Source: Micropterix aruncella
Taxonomy: Eukaryota > Arthropoda > Insecta > Lepidoptera > Micropterigidae
Direction of reading: 5' to 3'
DNA length: 64,000 nucleotides
Assembly (NCBI GenBank): GCA_944548615.1
Contig: OX155961.1
Span: forward strand, 33,827,134-33,891,133
Made by a program: the position numbers and the translations under genes. Under the pieces are notes generated by a model that worked only from the letters and a program-made list of their open reading frames with translations, searched no databases and was not told where the DNA came from. The number at the start of each line of letters is the position of its first letter. The stretch's first letter is position 1. This document shows, piece after piece, positions 37,561 through 56,639 of the stretch.

Positions 37561-38489
37561 TATTCAGAGTCCTTGGCTACTTTCCGAGAAGGTCGGGGGA
37601 AAATCGAAGGTATATTTATATTCACCATGTTTTTCGCTCTTACCTCTCAAAAAATATGTTTTCTCAAGTGAGTTTTCTTTGTCCCGAATTAATTTTAAAC
37701 GCCAGGAAAATGGGTGGAACGTCTCAACTGCATCCCTCTCCTTTTTTCTACATGATATTTAATTACTTACGAGGTACGTACATACAAATTGGCTTTGCGT
37801 GAGTCGGCTAATTTCTACTGTAGGCGTACGGGAAGCAATTTGTCATCTACTTCGCAAAGTCATTAACTTTACAAATTGAATTCTCTCCCGACGCATATTA
37901 TTTAATAGGGCAAAATTATATTATTATTTTATGTAATTATTTTCCAACCGAGTTGACGTACAAAACGGGAGTTTTCATCGCGGTTACCATCGCGGTTACA
38001 TTTTCAGGCCCTCGTCTGCGAAGTTGACGTTCTATAAATTAAAATATCGGTTGTGTGACCCCAAAATGTTCCCGGCAAGGAGCAAAGGACTAATTTCATC
38101 TGGATAATAATTTCATCAAAAAAATTTATGAGCATTCTCTCTCGGCCGACGGACGAACGTTGTTTGTCCATGCGCTATCAGATAGGGTTAATATTCGATT
38201 AAAATATATCGCAGAATTTTAATATTTTAATGTAGCTTTTATATGAGATACTCCGCCTGAAGTTTCACAATGTGAATTCGGGCCAAACAGGCATCTGTGT
38301 TCCGTATTTCAAATCTCTAAGATTGAGGTATGATTTGTTCACCCCCTGGTAAATCAACTTCTACCACAAACCTTTTCAACTATTGCCATGATGAAATGAT
38401 TCCTGAATGCCAAATTTCAGCTCAATCGTACGTTTACATCTACTGACACAGTACGTGCCAGACATGAGTGCCGAGGCAGACACCGATAG
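37561..38489. other. No recognisable gene
   Basis: Contains the dispersed block near 38,040-38,100 also found near 13.05, 26.0 and 52.7 kb. Otherwise nothing. Confidence 0.5.
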
Positions 38490-39157
<668 letters not shown>

Positions 39158-39357
39158 NNNNNNNNNNNNNNNNNNNNNNNNNNNNNNNNNNNNNNNNNNN
39201 NNNNNNNNNNNNNNNNNNNNNNNNNNNNNNNNNNNNNNNNNNNNNNNNNNNNNNNNNNNNNNNNNNNNNNNNNNNNNNNNNNNNNNNNNNNNNNNNNNNN
39301 NNNNNNNNNNNNNNNNNNNNNNNNNNNNNNNNNNNNNNNNNNNNNNNNNNNNNNNNN
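39158..39357. other. Assembly gap of exactly 200 N
   Basis: The round size suggests a placeholder of unknown true length. ORFs across it are meaningless. Confidence 0.99.
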
Positions 39358-41146
<1,789 letters not shown>

Positions 41147-42010
41147 TTTTCTGAGGTCCTATAACGCCTTAATTAAATAAATAAATATGTGCCGCCAGCT
41201 TCACCCGAACCAGAGAGTAGAGAAATTACAAACATTAGTATTTAACTATTTATTAACTATTTAATTAATGTATAGGTACAGAGAGACGCTTACCAAAGTA
41301 GTCGATGCCAGTGAAAGAGTGATTTTATATATGAAAAATTGCGATTTATAAAGCCAACATTTTGATTTTGAAAAGTTCACAATGACGTCAGGGTGTACAT
41401 TCGTATATTGAAAGAAACGTTTAAAAAATGCTGAGCGCGAAGGACACGTTTGTGAATTCTGATTAATTATGCTATAAATTAGGTCAGACATAATTCTTGC
41501 GAAAAAGGTTACCGTGTGAATTAATTGGTAGTCGTCGCATTATATATGTTGCTAACCGTTACAGGTGACCGCCATTCCCTAATCTCACCCTAAACAGTGC
41601 CTACCCTAAAAATATCGTTCTTCGCAGTATTTTATATTTATAACAGATTAGGTTCTGTGCGCCGATGTGAACAGGACATCTCCTTCACTCCATATTCCAT
41701 CCGGCCTCCCTATCTGCAGGCAACGGCTTTAAAATATTTCTCCGTTAGCAATTTTGATATGGTATCTATGCAAGTGCAGCCACCGCGTGTTTCCGATACG
41801 CGCGCGCCTGAAATGAAAGCCATTTATACAGGCAGCTCAGGTGCAAATCTCTGCTTTCTATTCATCCGCGGTACTTCGCCCGCCCGCGTCCCACGAGCCC
41901 CATACAAAAGCGAACGAACCACAGCGCCAGAGCGCAGATTAGTGACGAGGCGGTGAAGCTGGCGGCACATATTTATTTAATTAATTAAGGCGTTATAGGA
42001 CCTCAGAAAA
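41147..42010. mobile_element. MITE with terminal inverted repeats of about 58 bp
   Basis: The left end (ttttctgaggtcctataacg onward to gccgccagcttcacc) is repeated inverted at 41,953-42,010 with only a 3-4-bp indel. The interior (about 750 bp) has a 119-codon frame without a known domain. No target duplication is obvious. The left flank is the 652-bp repeat; the right flank is different. Confidence 0.85.
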
Positions 42011-42730
42011 AAACCGAAATGGGCGTACACGCGAAAAAATAGGCGGGGTCAATTTTTTAGGGTTTGACCAATAAAAATCCAGCGTTGACGAAGTGTTAAG
42101 CGTAGATTCTACGTCCGCTCGCGCCGGCTACTAGGCGTATACTAAATGCTCTATCGCAGCGCTAGCACAGAATAACTATCTTTACGCAGTTTTGGTATAA
42201 TGGTTTTAATGGCAAAGCATATTTAGTGTAACTATTAGAACACTCTCACGTTTTAATTCATTGTAACTAATTTAGGGCCTAAATAAAAAATGTGGCTAAG
42301 TGCTGCCCTAGAGAATCAACCAGTCAATATAGTGAAATTATAATAAAACTCTCTCACCGCTTACATTGTAGGAGTAAACGCGCCTGAAAGTTTTAGAAGT
42401 CAGTTTAAAGCCTTAATGTCCAAAGCAATGAGCAACTTTTTTGACTCCAAATTTTAAATTGGTTCTTTATCGAGGGATTCACCTATAAACTTTTTTTAAT
42501 TAAAGCTCATATTTTACAAAACACTCATAAAACTAAAATTCTTTAGATATGGTTGTTCCCAGGTATCATGTCGCCTTTATTCTATAATTATTTAATTAAT
42601 TGCTAACATAAAAAATAGGCCTATATTTAAATCTCTCAACGGAAATTGACAGTTTCTTATGACAGAATTGACAGTTTCTTATGAAATCGAAGACTATAGC
42701 GGTTTTTTGACATTACAAATATTATAAGCA
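42011..42730. other. No recognisable gene
   Basis: Nothing assignable up to the fold-back at 42.73 kb. A short tandem (gacagtttcttatga) occurs near 42,646-42,680. Confidence 0.5.
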
Positions 42731-42850
42731 CGAATTTACCGTATGAATTTTGTAGCACCCGACGTTTCGGTGGCGTTGCAGCTGCCGATGCAACGTCGGC
42801 TGCAACGTCGCCGAAACGTCGGGCGCTGCAAACTTCTCTCGGTAAATTCG
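42731..42850. repeat. Imperfect fold-back with CGAAACGTC motif
   Basis: Outer arms cgaatttaccg and cggtaaattcg, inner arms cccgacgtttcggtggcgtt and its complement. Same family as the 44.7 kb fold-back but diverged between arms. Confidence 0.85.
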
Positions 42851-44089
42851 TTTTTATCCTATTTATAATTAGAGTTTCTTTTTCTTTTCAAAAGCAAAAA
42901 TATGAAATTCACGCTAAATAACCACTGTATAATGACACTTAAAATCTGACTTGCCGATCAAGTTTGTATTTTTTTTATTTTTCGCGTACTATATCTACAA
43001 AGTGCTCAAATTCGTACTTGACCTCAGTTTTTATTACGTTGATGACCACGCCAATTCTCATCACTAAGCGTTAACCTTTTGTCAATAAGAAGAGCTGATT
43101 AAATTTAGGAATCCGTACCTATAATGAAAATGGTAGCGGCCATAAAAATGAACTACTGTGAAAGCACAAATTTAAGCGTGAAAGTACTAAACTTTATATA
43201 TTATCTCTCTGAATTAATAAGAAAGATTGACTGTGGAAGGAATTTTCGAAATGTGACTGCCAGATACCCTTTCAGGACCATGGAACGAATGTGTCCCATA
43301 ACTTCAAAAATGGTATTATAAAATATCGAATACGAATAATTTATAAATTACATATTATTCATATTATTGAGATATGAGAATCCTAATATTATCAAAAAAA
43401 TATATATTGTTTAAAAATATACCGTTTTTCATTTTTGAAAATATCGCAAATGATCAACGAAATATATTTATGGCGACTTTTCCAATTTGTTTTTTTTTCA
43501 GTATGAGTAAAATATCATAATAATCAAATTTTGGAACAAGTTGTCCCTTGGCATCTTTATAGACCACAAGGACACTTACGTTCCATCAATTTATACAAAA
43601 GCTATTGAACCAACTTTCACAAAACTTGACATACCTACATGTTATTTAAATCGCCCTTGAACAGTTTATCAAAAATTTTAATACTCTACCGCAATGATTA
43701 TAGTCCTCAAGGGGTTAGGTTACGAAATTTATTTATAAAAACATAAATTAGGCCATTCCCGATATCGTAAGCATGTCAAAATCATAATAAAAGATAAGTC
43801 ATGATCAAAATATTTAAAAAATAATATGTTTAAAAAAATACCACCGTGGTCGCGCAATATATTACGTTTTTTTCCGGCGCTTTTATGTGAATACGATACA
43901 GCCCTTGGATAGTATTGCTTCCATATTTATCATGACCAAAGTACCAAAAAAATACTTTTTAAAAAAAACATCACGGTGGTAAAAAGAACATTTCAATAAA
44001 GTCAGCATTTTTTATTTGTTACCTTACCATTTTTTCTGTCCTTTTCCTAATCTAGTCTTTCTATTTTATGTGTCATCTACTGAAACGTA
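42851..44089. other. No recognisable feature
   Basis: AT-rich DNA with no credible gene. Confidence 0.5.
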
Positions 44090-44570
44090 TACTGAATACT
44101 GGCAGTGGACTTGAAAAATAAGTTAATATATTTAAAAAATATATAAAACACGACTGCCGTTACAGAATTTATTGTATTTATAATTATTTTTATTACGGTT
44201 TTTTATAAAATATTTGTGGTTTAATTGTTATTCCATATAGATACATGTATATTTCCGAAGTGTACGTAATCAGACCTTTTATTTGACACTAAATAAGATA
44301 TATTTATATATTTTATTAACGTGTGGACATTTGGACATTTAGACAACTACTTACTTGATATTTTGACAGTTAAGGTATTCTATGACACTCAGGATTACAT
44401 ATCAATTCTAACAATACTATATAATTTTAGATCGGTTCAGGCATTTAGAAGTTATGGTAGAATAAAGAAACGGTAGACATACATTAAAGAACCCCGAACA
44501 CATTACACTCTTTTCTGTTGAACAGTCGTGTAAAAAAAATGATATAGACAATAATATAGTACTTAAAATG
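44090..44570. other. Degenerate copy of a GR 3' flank
   Basis: Text such as agaaacggtagacatacatt and gaacacattacactctttt matches 9.55-9.65 and 31.62-31.72 kb. No receptor exon accompanies it. Confidence 0.6.
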
Positions 44571-44730
44571 AAATGTGGCCGTCTGCTTTTTTTAAAGGAG
44601 CAATATTCATACCTATACTATTGCTCACCTGTATCAATCGTGTACTCTCCTAATGAACATAGGCAAGGAATTAGAGAATTGTGACCAGAAATTTTCCTAT
44701 ATACACTTAATATGACAAGTATTATGATAC

Positions 44731-44918
44731 TATAAATAGGATAGAAAACGAATTTACCGCGTGAAATTTGTAGGACCCGACGTTTCGGTGACGTTGCAGC
44801 CGCCGTTGTCAAGGGTAAACCGTTGTCAGTTTACCCTTGACAACGGCGGCTGCAACGTCACCGAAACGTCGGGTCCTACAAATTTCACGCGGTAAATTCG
44901 TTTTCTATCCTATTTATA
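44731..44918. repeat. Perfect 90-bp inverted repeat with CGAAACGTC motif
   Basis: Arms 44,731-44,820 and 44,829-44,918 are exact complements around an 8-base loop. Each arm holds ccgaaacgtcgggtcctaca on its sense strand. The motif resembles the 3' half of the hammerhead-like family at 54.2 kb, but the CTGANGA half is not convincing. Confidence 0.92.
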
Positions 44919-44989
44919 ATGTCAAACAACCGCGATAGTCTTCGATTTCATATTATGATACTGATTTCTACTCCTACTCTTTCTGTGTC

Positions 44990-45060
44990 CATGGTGCAAG
45001 ACTGGAACGATCTCCCAGCAAATATACGAAACTCGACTTCATTATAATCGTTAAAGATAA
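44990..45060 (+). mobile_element. LINE 3' end, left part
   Basis: ggaacgatctcccagcaaat and the following text match the LINE inside the 24 kb Helitron. It is interrupted at 45,060 and its 3' UTR resumes near 45,786. Confidence 0.65.
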
Positions 45061-45785
45061 TGTAGGGACTTCGTACCTACATATCGGTCAACAAGAGCAT
45101 ATCTAGCAAATAGATTCCATAGAAATTCATAAACGCAAATACAATCTATTCTACACGTGTACTGCCATTAAATTCCATGTAATTTCGGTAATTAATGCAG
45201 TCGCAGCCGGTGACTCATTTCAATTTCTTCTAATCGATTCAATCGACACCCTTATTACCACCACTCTTTCAGCATTGCGTCATTCATTATAGTATATAAA
45301 CCAGTACATTCGACCAATCAATTATCATTCCTCGGGTAGTCACCCACCGGTCAATTATTCTCGAGCGGTCATCCTCCGCATCATTCTCGAGTGGCCCGCA
45401 GCCATCATTCTCGAGCGGTCGCCTTCCGCAATCATTCCTCGGGTAGTCACCCACCGGTCATCATTTGCATCATTCTCGGGTAGTCACCCTCCGGCATCAC
45501 ATCCGCGATACTCATCCCTCGAGTGGCACGCCGCGTTCATCCCTCGAGTAAACATCCGCGATAATCATTCTTCAAGCGATTACTTTCTAAACCGCGCACC
45601 ACGATCAATATTCGGAAGCGTTATAACTGGCAATCTTCAATCAAACTCATCAATAAACATCTTCGGTTTCATCAAGACCGCCTTTCATTACGGAGAAAAC
45701 CCCAAGTTGACACCACCACCTCACATCGAGCAAGTTGGAGTCTAGTGAGGGGTGGTCCCTCACACTGGTGACCTCCGACGTTGGA
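45061..45785 (+). mobile_element. Candidate LTR plus start of internal region
   Basis: The block begins TGTAGGGACT and a CACA occurs at 45,761-45,764, followed by TGGTGACCTCCGACG, which could be a primer-binding site. Inside are a TATA box (agtatataaacc, about 45,290) and AATAAA (about 45,650). Repeats of an ATTCTCGAG(C/T)GG or CCTCGGGTAGTCACCC type fill 45,330-45,560. It sits inside a LINE 3' end. No gag-pol is present. Confidence 0.45.
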
Positions 45786-46020
45786 ATCTACACGCGCCTC
45801 AACTTACTGTTTTTCCTTTCTCTCTCCTTTTTTCTCGCAATTTCCTCTTCGGGGCTATTCTTAGTTTTAAAATATACCGAGTAATTTGTGTGTTATGCAG
45901 ACAAACATATTATTCTTTATTTCCACAACGCGCGCATGTATCATTGCACTGTGATTAGGTTAGTTGTAATAAGATATTGCCATGTGACAATGGACTTTCG
46001 GACAGGTAACTTGTCTACGG
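45786..46020 (+). mobile_element. LINE 3' UTR, right part
   Basis: Matches the 3' UTR of the LINE at 24.0-24.2 kb in the opposite orientation (gcgcgcatgta, ttgccatgtg). Confidence 0.65.
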
Positions 46021-46129
46021 ATTATGCAGAGAGAGCGACAAAACACAACGTACCTACACTTTTTGTATGCAATACGTTTTTATTAAACACTTTTTGTATT
46101 CTTAGACAATATCTTCCTGTATAAAATTT

Positions 46130-46370
46130 TAAATAACCACATTAATTCTTCACCCTTTTGGGCAAAATTCTTTTTAATATTCCTCGGTCTCCCTCCTCTC
46201 GTTCAAAAGATATATTTTATATACCCTCTTTTTACACGAACTATGCGAAAAATACCTTTTTCAAACGGTCATGTTTACATTATAATAAAGCTCCGAATGA
46301 CCTCGATATATTTTCCGACACGCTGGTTAGTTTTAGGAAAAACATAGGCGATTTGTTGTTGCATTAGCTC
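46130..46370 (+). mobile_element. LINE ORF2 C-terminal fragment
   Basis: The frame 46,158-46,367 reads IFYIPSFYTNYAKNTFFKRS, then YNKAPNDLDI and SFRKNIGDLLLH and a stop. This is the usual end of Jockey/CR1-like ORF2 proteins (N-S-F, YN-LP, FK..L). The fragment is 5'-truncated. Confidence 0.65.
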
Positions 46371-47189
46371 ATAGTTTAATTTGTTATTAGGTAGTTTGTA
46401 GTCGGATTAACTAATTGTTAAATTTGTTATTGAGTATAATGTTTTTTTCTGGTCGCATTAGTGTAATTATGACTGTCATTTTATTTTTGCTACTATTTAT
46501 AATGTTTTGTAAAACTTAATGGTAATATAGGTATATTTATATACTATGCATTTTTTCACACAAATGTAAATAACTGTTTTTACTTAAATAAAAAATTAAA
46601 AAAAGTTGTCCTTTTGCATATTTTTTTAAAATGCGAATAAAGAGTTATAATTTAAGTTAGAATATATTCGAATATTACGTTATAATATATGTGATTTCGG
46701 ATTTTATGCGAATAAATAGTTAATATTTAAAGAATTAGTATTATTATTATTTACGTTTAATAAAAACGTTTTCAATTTATATAATTAATACTCGATTGCA
46801 ATTGAAAATTTCTTTCAGGAATTTATTTTAATTATTAATGGAGAAGATTTTATTAGAAGCTTTTTTATATAAACGGACCCTAGCTATGCGCAGTTGCGTC
46901 TTGAAAAGAACTTTTTATATTTCAACTTTTATTTTCAAATTTTTACTTTCAAATTTATTATTACAAAATTAACGTATGCAAGTAATAATTTCAAATAGGT
47001 ACTCCGAGATCCATCTAGCATGCAGTAGCGTAACTAACACCAATATACCACTGTTTATCCTCGTAATAACAGATGGCACTAGGTTCAAAATATATCTTTT
47101 TTTAAAGATAAATATATCTTTTATCATTAAAATCGTGATTATAGAAAGATGGAGTTTTTTTGCATACTATTTACCTTCCTAAACCACCA
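46371..47189. other. No recognisable feature
   Basis: AT-rich, no credible ORF. Confidence 0.5.
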
Positions 47190-48095
47190 ACCGACCAAGA
47201 GGGAAAGTATTGTTAACACGCATAAAAATTGAGATGAAGACGGATATATTTATTTTGGACCCTCCTATTTTAGACGATTAAGACCATTTCCAGATTGAAA
47301 TATGTCTGTGAGCTAATAAGCCCTTGCTGAGTTGGCCACGAAGACCCATTTTTTCAGGGTCGGTCACTTTCACGGGTCAACACCCAACCGACGGCCTCCG
47401 TTCATGAAGCGCGAGCCCGGGTATAGGACTCTGGCCTTAGGGCTAGTTTCCCCTATTAGTCAATCTTGTGGCGCTCCTGGACGGTCTGCGCACCGTGGGG
47501 CCTAAGCCAATCGATTGTGCATTCTGACTAACAGTCGGGGGAATCTGGAAGCAGTACTGTTTCCTATAGAGCGGGGGTGGTTGCTGACCTTACGGCGACT
47601 GCTCTTAAAACGACCATCGGCTACCCGATTCCGGGTGAAGAGCCGGGCAAAGGATGCCATGGTCTGCAATAGATTCGGTTGACGCCGTTTCACTGCTACG
47701 TAAGGGAAAGGACCGCGCAAGCGACCTCGAACTCGTAATCAGTCGAGAGACCGGAGTAATCTGGTCGCAACTGGAAGTAAGGGCGTGAGTGTAGGCCCGC
47801 TGGGTAACATTCCTGGTTATCTCGTGGATAAGGCGTTGGCGTCTTACGGACATGTGGCGGAGCTTGATGGTGGATTGTTTTGTCCTAAGTCTTCTGCGCT
47901 CACTTCACGGGAGATAGAACGTTTGTTTCGGTAAACTTCCTGCGGAGACGGGTTCGCCCGTTGTTATAGTTGACAACTCTACATGTATGTATGTCTGTCT
48001 GTGTGTGTATTCCTCCACGATAGCGCCCAAACGCTGAATACATGGGAGGCTATAAACGAAAATCGGTGGTTGCGGTGCGTCATTTCGGCCGACCT
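47190..48095 (+). repeat. Interspersed repeat family A split by a GCR insertion
   Basis: Family A begins at ccaccaaccgaccaagaggg, breaks after atatgtctgtga (about 47,301), and resumes at tgtatgtctgtctgtgtgtg (about 47,988) to the cgatagcgcccaaacgct block. The break contains one GCR copy. Confidence 0.78.
47302..47985 (+). repeat. GCR copy 3
   Basis: Begins gctaataagcccttgctgag and ends near gttatagttgacaactcta. Collinear with the 22-23.6 kb copies. No conserved ORF. Confidence 0.85.
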
Positions 48096-48129
48096 CCTTA
48101 TATATTATATAAATATATGATATAAATGA

Positions 48130-48830
48130 CTAACATTTAAAGATGTCGACTAGCACGGGCGAACCTGCTATCTCAGGAAGTTTGTCACTGTAATGATCAC
48201 TATCGTTCTGTCACTATAATGATCGTTCTGTCTCTCGTGGGGTGATAGTAGAGGACTTTGGGACGATACAAATCTACCGTCCAGCAAAGCCTTACAACGA
48301 TGTACCAAGAACTTAACCCATTGGGGCCACCTCGCACCCTAGCTACCTGTTTTGGCAGGATATCTCCGTCTGGAATCAACCTTCAGCATACTTCCGTCCT
48401 CCCGATTGGTTACGGGAACGAAGTCGCTTGCGGGGTCTCTACCTGTTGTATTACAGCAGTAATTCAATATAAATTTATCGCGGACCTTATTGTACTTTGC
48501 CCGTAATGCCACTCGAGGTCGGGTGACCCATAGGTCGGTTAAAAAGAGGGGCACAACAACAGGTCAACATCCACCCCCGCTGCTTAGGAAACAGTATATT
48601 TCCATAGTGTCCACATTTTTAATTAGTCAGACCCATTGGCTGACGCGTCACGGTGTGCGAACCGTCCAGTAAGACCGGAGGGCAATCCCGCAGGGGAATC
48701 CGATCCACCAGCCGTGAGGCCTGAGACGCGAGAGTCCTTCCCGGGCTAGCCCCCCACACGAGGAGGCTCATCAATAGGAGCTGAATCATGAGTTGGACCG
48801 ACCCGAGAACACCCAACAACACAATACGTA
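48130..48830 (-). repeat. GCR copy, inverted and diverged
   Basis: Begins near gaacctgctatctcaggaag and ends near atgagttggaccgacccgag. Order and spacing fit an inverted GCR with many changes, making it probably the oldest copy. Confidence 0.7.
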
Positions 48831-49600
48831 CATTAAATCGTATACCGTGAAATTAAACGCTTTATTGTTGTTTGATTGGATTTGAGCATGCCAGCTTCAA
48901 TTCTTTATCGATGAACATAAAATACATTAGTTAGGCACTTGTATCACACGCTATTCGTATCGAATTAGATATGTGCGTGCGATTATACTATTAATAATTG
49001 GTGTTTCATGTGATAATTAATGCCTAATTGTTTCAATTTATTATTAGGTATATATAAATATTTCAGAGATCGAGCACAAAGATAGTCATTAAAACGCAGC
49101 ATCTTTACCGGTTTACTACGGAATAGCCTTGATAGGATGCTTCGAAATAGTAATTGTATCTGATTACGTTATATCACTATTCTGTACTTTTTTTACTTTA
49201 TATCACTTCCAAGGTAATTATTGTGAAGTAACTCTATCTTAGTTTCCAATTTGCTATTTAAAAAAAACTATATTTGAACATCTATTTAGAATATATTTTT
49301 GAAGCATATACATAACAATGTTTGCATGCCATTTTATGCCTGCATGCGCGCTTGCAACAATGTATTTTTATTAATTTATTTATTTAAAAATTAATTATTT
49401 TATAATAATCAAATGTTATATTTATTATTTTATAAAAGCAAATCAATGTTTATACATTGATTTGCTTACAAAATAACAGGAACCGAATGGCAAAACCTTA
49501 ACCTTTTGCTTATTTGATTCTGTCACCCAACTGGGACTAACCCGTTCTAGGGTGGACAGGACTCTAATATTACAATCAAGTTTGCTTGATTGCTTGATTG
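48831..49600. other. No recognisable gene
   Basis: AT-rich DNA. A short tandem tgcttgat repeat occurs near 49,585-49,605. Confidence 0.5.
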
Positions 49601-49639
49601 CTTACAAATGTTCATTTTTTAGTAAAAATCTAATAACAC

Positions 49640-50460
49640 TAAATTGCCCTAAAATGTTGTCTTCAAAAAATAATAATAATAATGATAATAATAATAATAA
49701 TAAATATTAAAAGATAATATAATAAATAAAATGCAATTCCATTATATAATCGGCAATAAATATAATATAAAATTCAATTAAATAATATAAATAAAGTTAT
49801 ATGTGAGAAAAGTAAGAAACAGTCACAATTATTTAATATATGTTAAGTAATTAGGATTTAATATAAAAATACCTAGTCAAAAAAGTACAGTTCATTGTCA
49901 AAATAATATTATATAACAGCAAAGTCAACTAATTTTTGGTAGTTAGTTCAATGTATAAAAAACTCAACATACATGTATAAAAATATGCTAATAATATGTG
50001 CACCTAAGTTTTAATTACTATTTCTAACGTTTGATGTATGGTTAGTCTGTCATGATTCGATAACCATTTCTTTAATTTATTTTTGAATTCCCTAAATGAC
50101 AAATAAATTTTTATTTCCGTATTGATCAGATTGTAAAATCTCGGCGCAATGAAAGAGTAAAGTCTTTGTCCAAATGATGTTATCATTCTGGGTATTATAA
50201 AAATCTATTTTCTAAAACTTGTCTCGTTGGTCGTCTGTGCTGAATTATTTCTAAATTTGAGTTAATGTCCAAAAATAGCCTTAGGAGGGAAGTTTTGAGA
50301 AAAAGTTTCTTGCAATCTAGGTCTTTAGCTTCCTTATAATTCTTCCTTGTACATGCATGAAATATACAATCGAGAAATAAATCCGGGTTATCAACATAAA
50401 TCTTAATATGGTACTATGAGTACCAGCGTTTTCAATATTTACCACATTAATAATGTATAT
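49640..50460 (-). mobile_element. LINE 3' end (CR1/Jockey-like)
   Basis: The minus-strand frame 50,186-50,004 reads GQRLYSFIAPRFYNLINTEI, then FREFKNKLKKWLSNH, the typical end of ORF2. Frames further upstream on that strand to about 50,450 continue the RT C-terminus with stops. The 3' side ends in AAT/ATA triplets near 49,670-49,700. Confidence 0.65.
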
Positions 50461-50489
50461 TGAATACCAGGAACGCTTTATATATTACT

Positions 50490-50650
50490 TTCCCGGCCCA
50501 CCAACCGACGAAAAGGAAAAGTATTGTGAACGCCCGTTTTTTTTAGATGACGACAGAAATGTCCATTTTGAGCCCCCCGAGACGATGAAGACCATTTCTA
50601 GAGATTGAAGTCTGGCTGCGTGTCTATATGTGTGTATATGTCTTTGTGTC
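50490..50650 (+). repeat. Interspersed repeat family A, 5' part
   Basis: cggcccaccaaccgacgaaa, then aagtattgtgaacgcccg, to a TGTGTCTGTG stretch. It is then replaced by a GCR copy at the same relative position as at 47.3 kb. Confidence 0.75.
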
Positions 50651-51062
50651 TGTGTTGGGAGCTAATAGGCCCTTGCTGAGTTGGCCACGAAGACCCATTT
50701 GTTCAGAGTACGTCACACTCACGGATCAACACCCATCCGACGGCCTCCATGCATGAAGTGCGAGCCCGAGTAGGACTCTGGTCTTGGCTAGTTTCTCCTA
50801 GGAGTCAATCTTCTGGCGCTTCTGGACGGTCGCACCGTGCGACGTAAGCCAATCGATTGTGCACTCTGACTAACAGTCGGGGGAGTCTGGAAACAGTACT
50901 GTTTCCTATAGAGCGGGGGTGGCTGCTGACCTTACGGCGACTGCTCTTGAAACGACCATCGGCTATCCGATCCCGGGTGGAACATGCACCGAATCTATCG
51001 CGGACGCCGTGGTCCGCGATAGATTCGGTTTACAGCATTTCACCGCTTCGCAAGGGAGAGGA
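50651..51062 (+). repeat. GCR copy 4, truncated
   Basis: Begins gctaataggcccttgctgag and stops after caagggagagg. It contains an 18-bp palindrome (50,988-51,029) absent from the other copies. Confidence 0.82.
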
Positions 51063-51486
51063 AAATCATCTCGAAATCTTCATCTCGAAATAAATTCAAT
51101 CTCATCTCATCTCATCTCAAATCTCATGTCAATCTCATCTCAAAATAAATATTCATATTCAACTCGAAAAACACACTTTACCTTCTCGTCGGTTGTTAGG
51201 CCGGTAAATCAATATTATATTAACACTTAGGTGCAGATAGGTTCGAGTAAAATTGCCTCCTATAAAGACAGAAAATTTCACAAATTGGTTAAATTTCAAA
51301 AGACTGCTATGACATGCTGAGCGTAAACCGACATTTGTAAAATAAAACATAAAATATGAAAAAAAATAAATACCATTTATTTTTCAAAATGTTAACAGAA
51401 CCTAATGTATAAGTAATAGTAATTAGGCTAATGGGAATCTTAGGTTAGGAATAAATTTAATTAAACATTTTATTTATAGTCATGGC
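51063..51486. other. No recognisable feature
   Basis: A TCATCTC-rich stretch (about 51,066-51,140), then AT-rich DNA that would be 3' to the CSP gene. Confidence 0.5.
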
Positions 51487-56205
<4,719 letters not shown>

Positions 56206-56639
56206 CTGAAATTAAAAGTCGAATTAGTTAAGAATGATTATAAGTAACCTACTGCTAAATAATTAAGAGAAACATTGTTTGAGTCGCCTATTTTAAATAT
56301 TTAAACCCACGCTGTGTAAAATGAGACATTGATAAGCCACTTCGGTATAATTTTCTAAAAGATCGACGCACAGTGGCTGATATGGTACTGTTACACAATG
56401 TAATCCACAATACTATAGAATACCCATATATTTTTTTAAACATTTGTTGTTTCGTACCACCGCGATTGGTTCGCAATTTTTAGACGTTTGAGGTCACGGG
56501 AGAAACTCTATCACTCATAGGCAGATGTGCACATACGATTCCTCATTTTTCCACCAAAGACATTTTTAACCTTAAGGTAACAACTGAAAATCGTTCCGTA
56601 AATTAAAAATCCTATAGAGTTACTTGAGGAACTCTGTAA
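56206..56639. other. Upstream of the CSP exon; initiator exon not identified
   Basis: No convincing ATG with a following donor was found. The initiator exon may be further right. Confidence 0.4.

Noticed and set aside
41597..41956. 119-codon frame inside the 41.1-42.0 kb MITE as a transposase
   Set aside because: It is short, low in conserved motifs, and shows no DDE or HTH signature.
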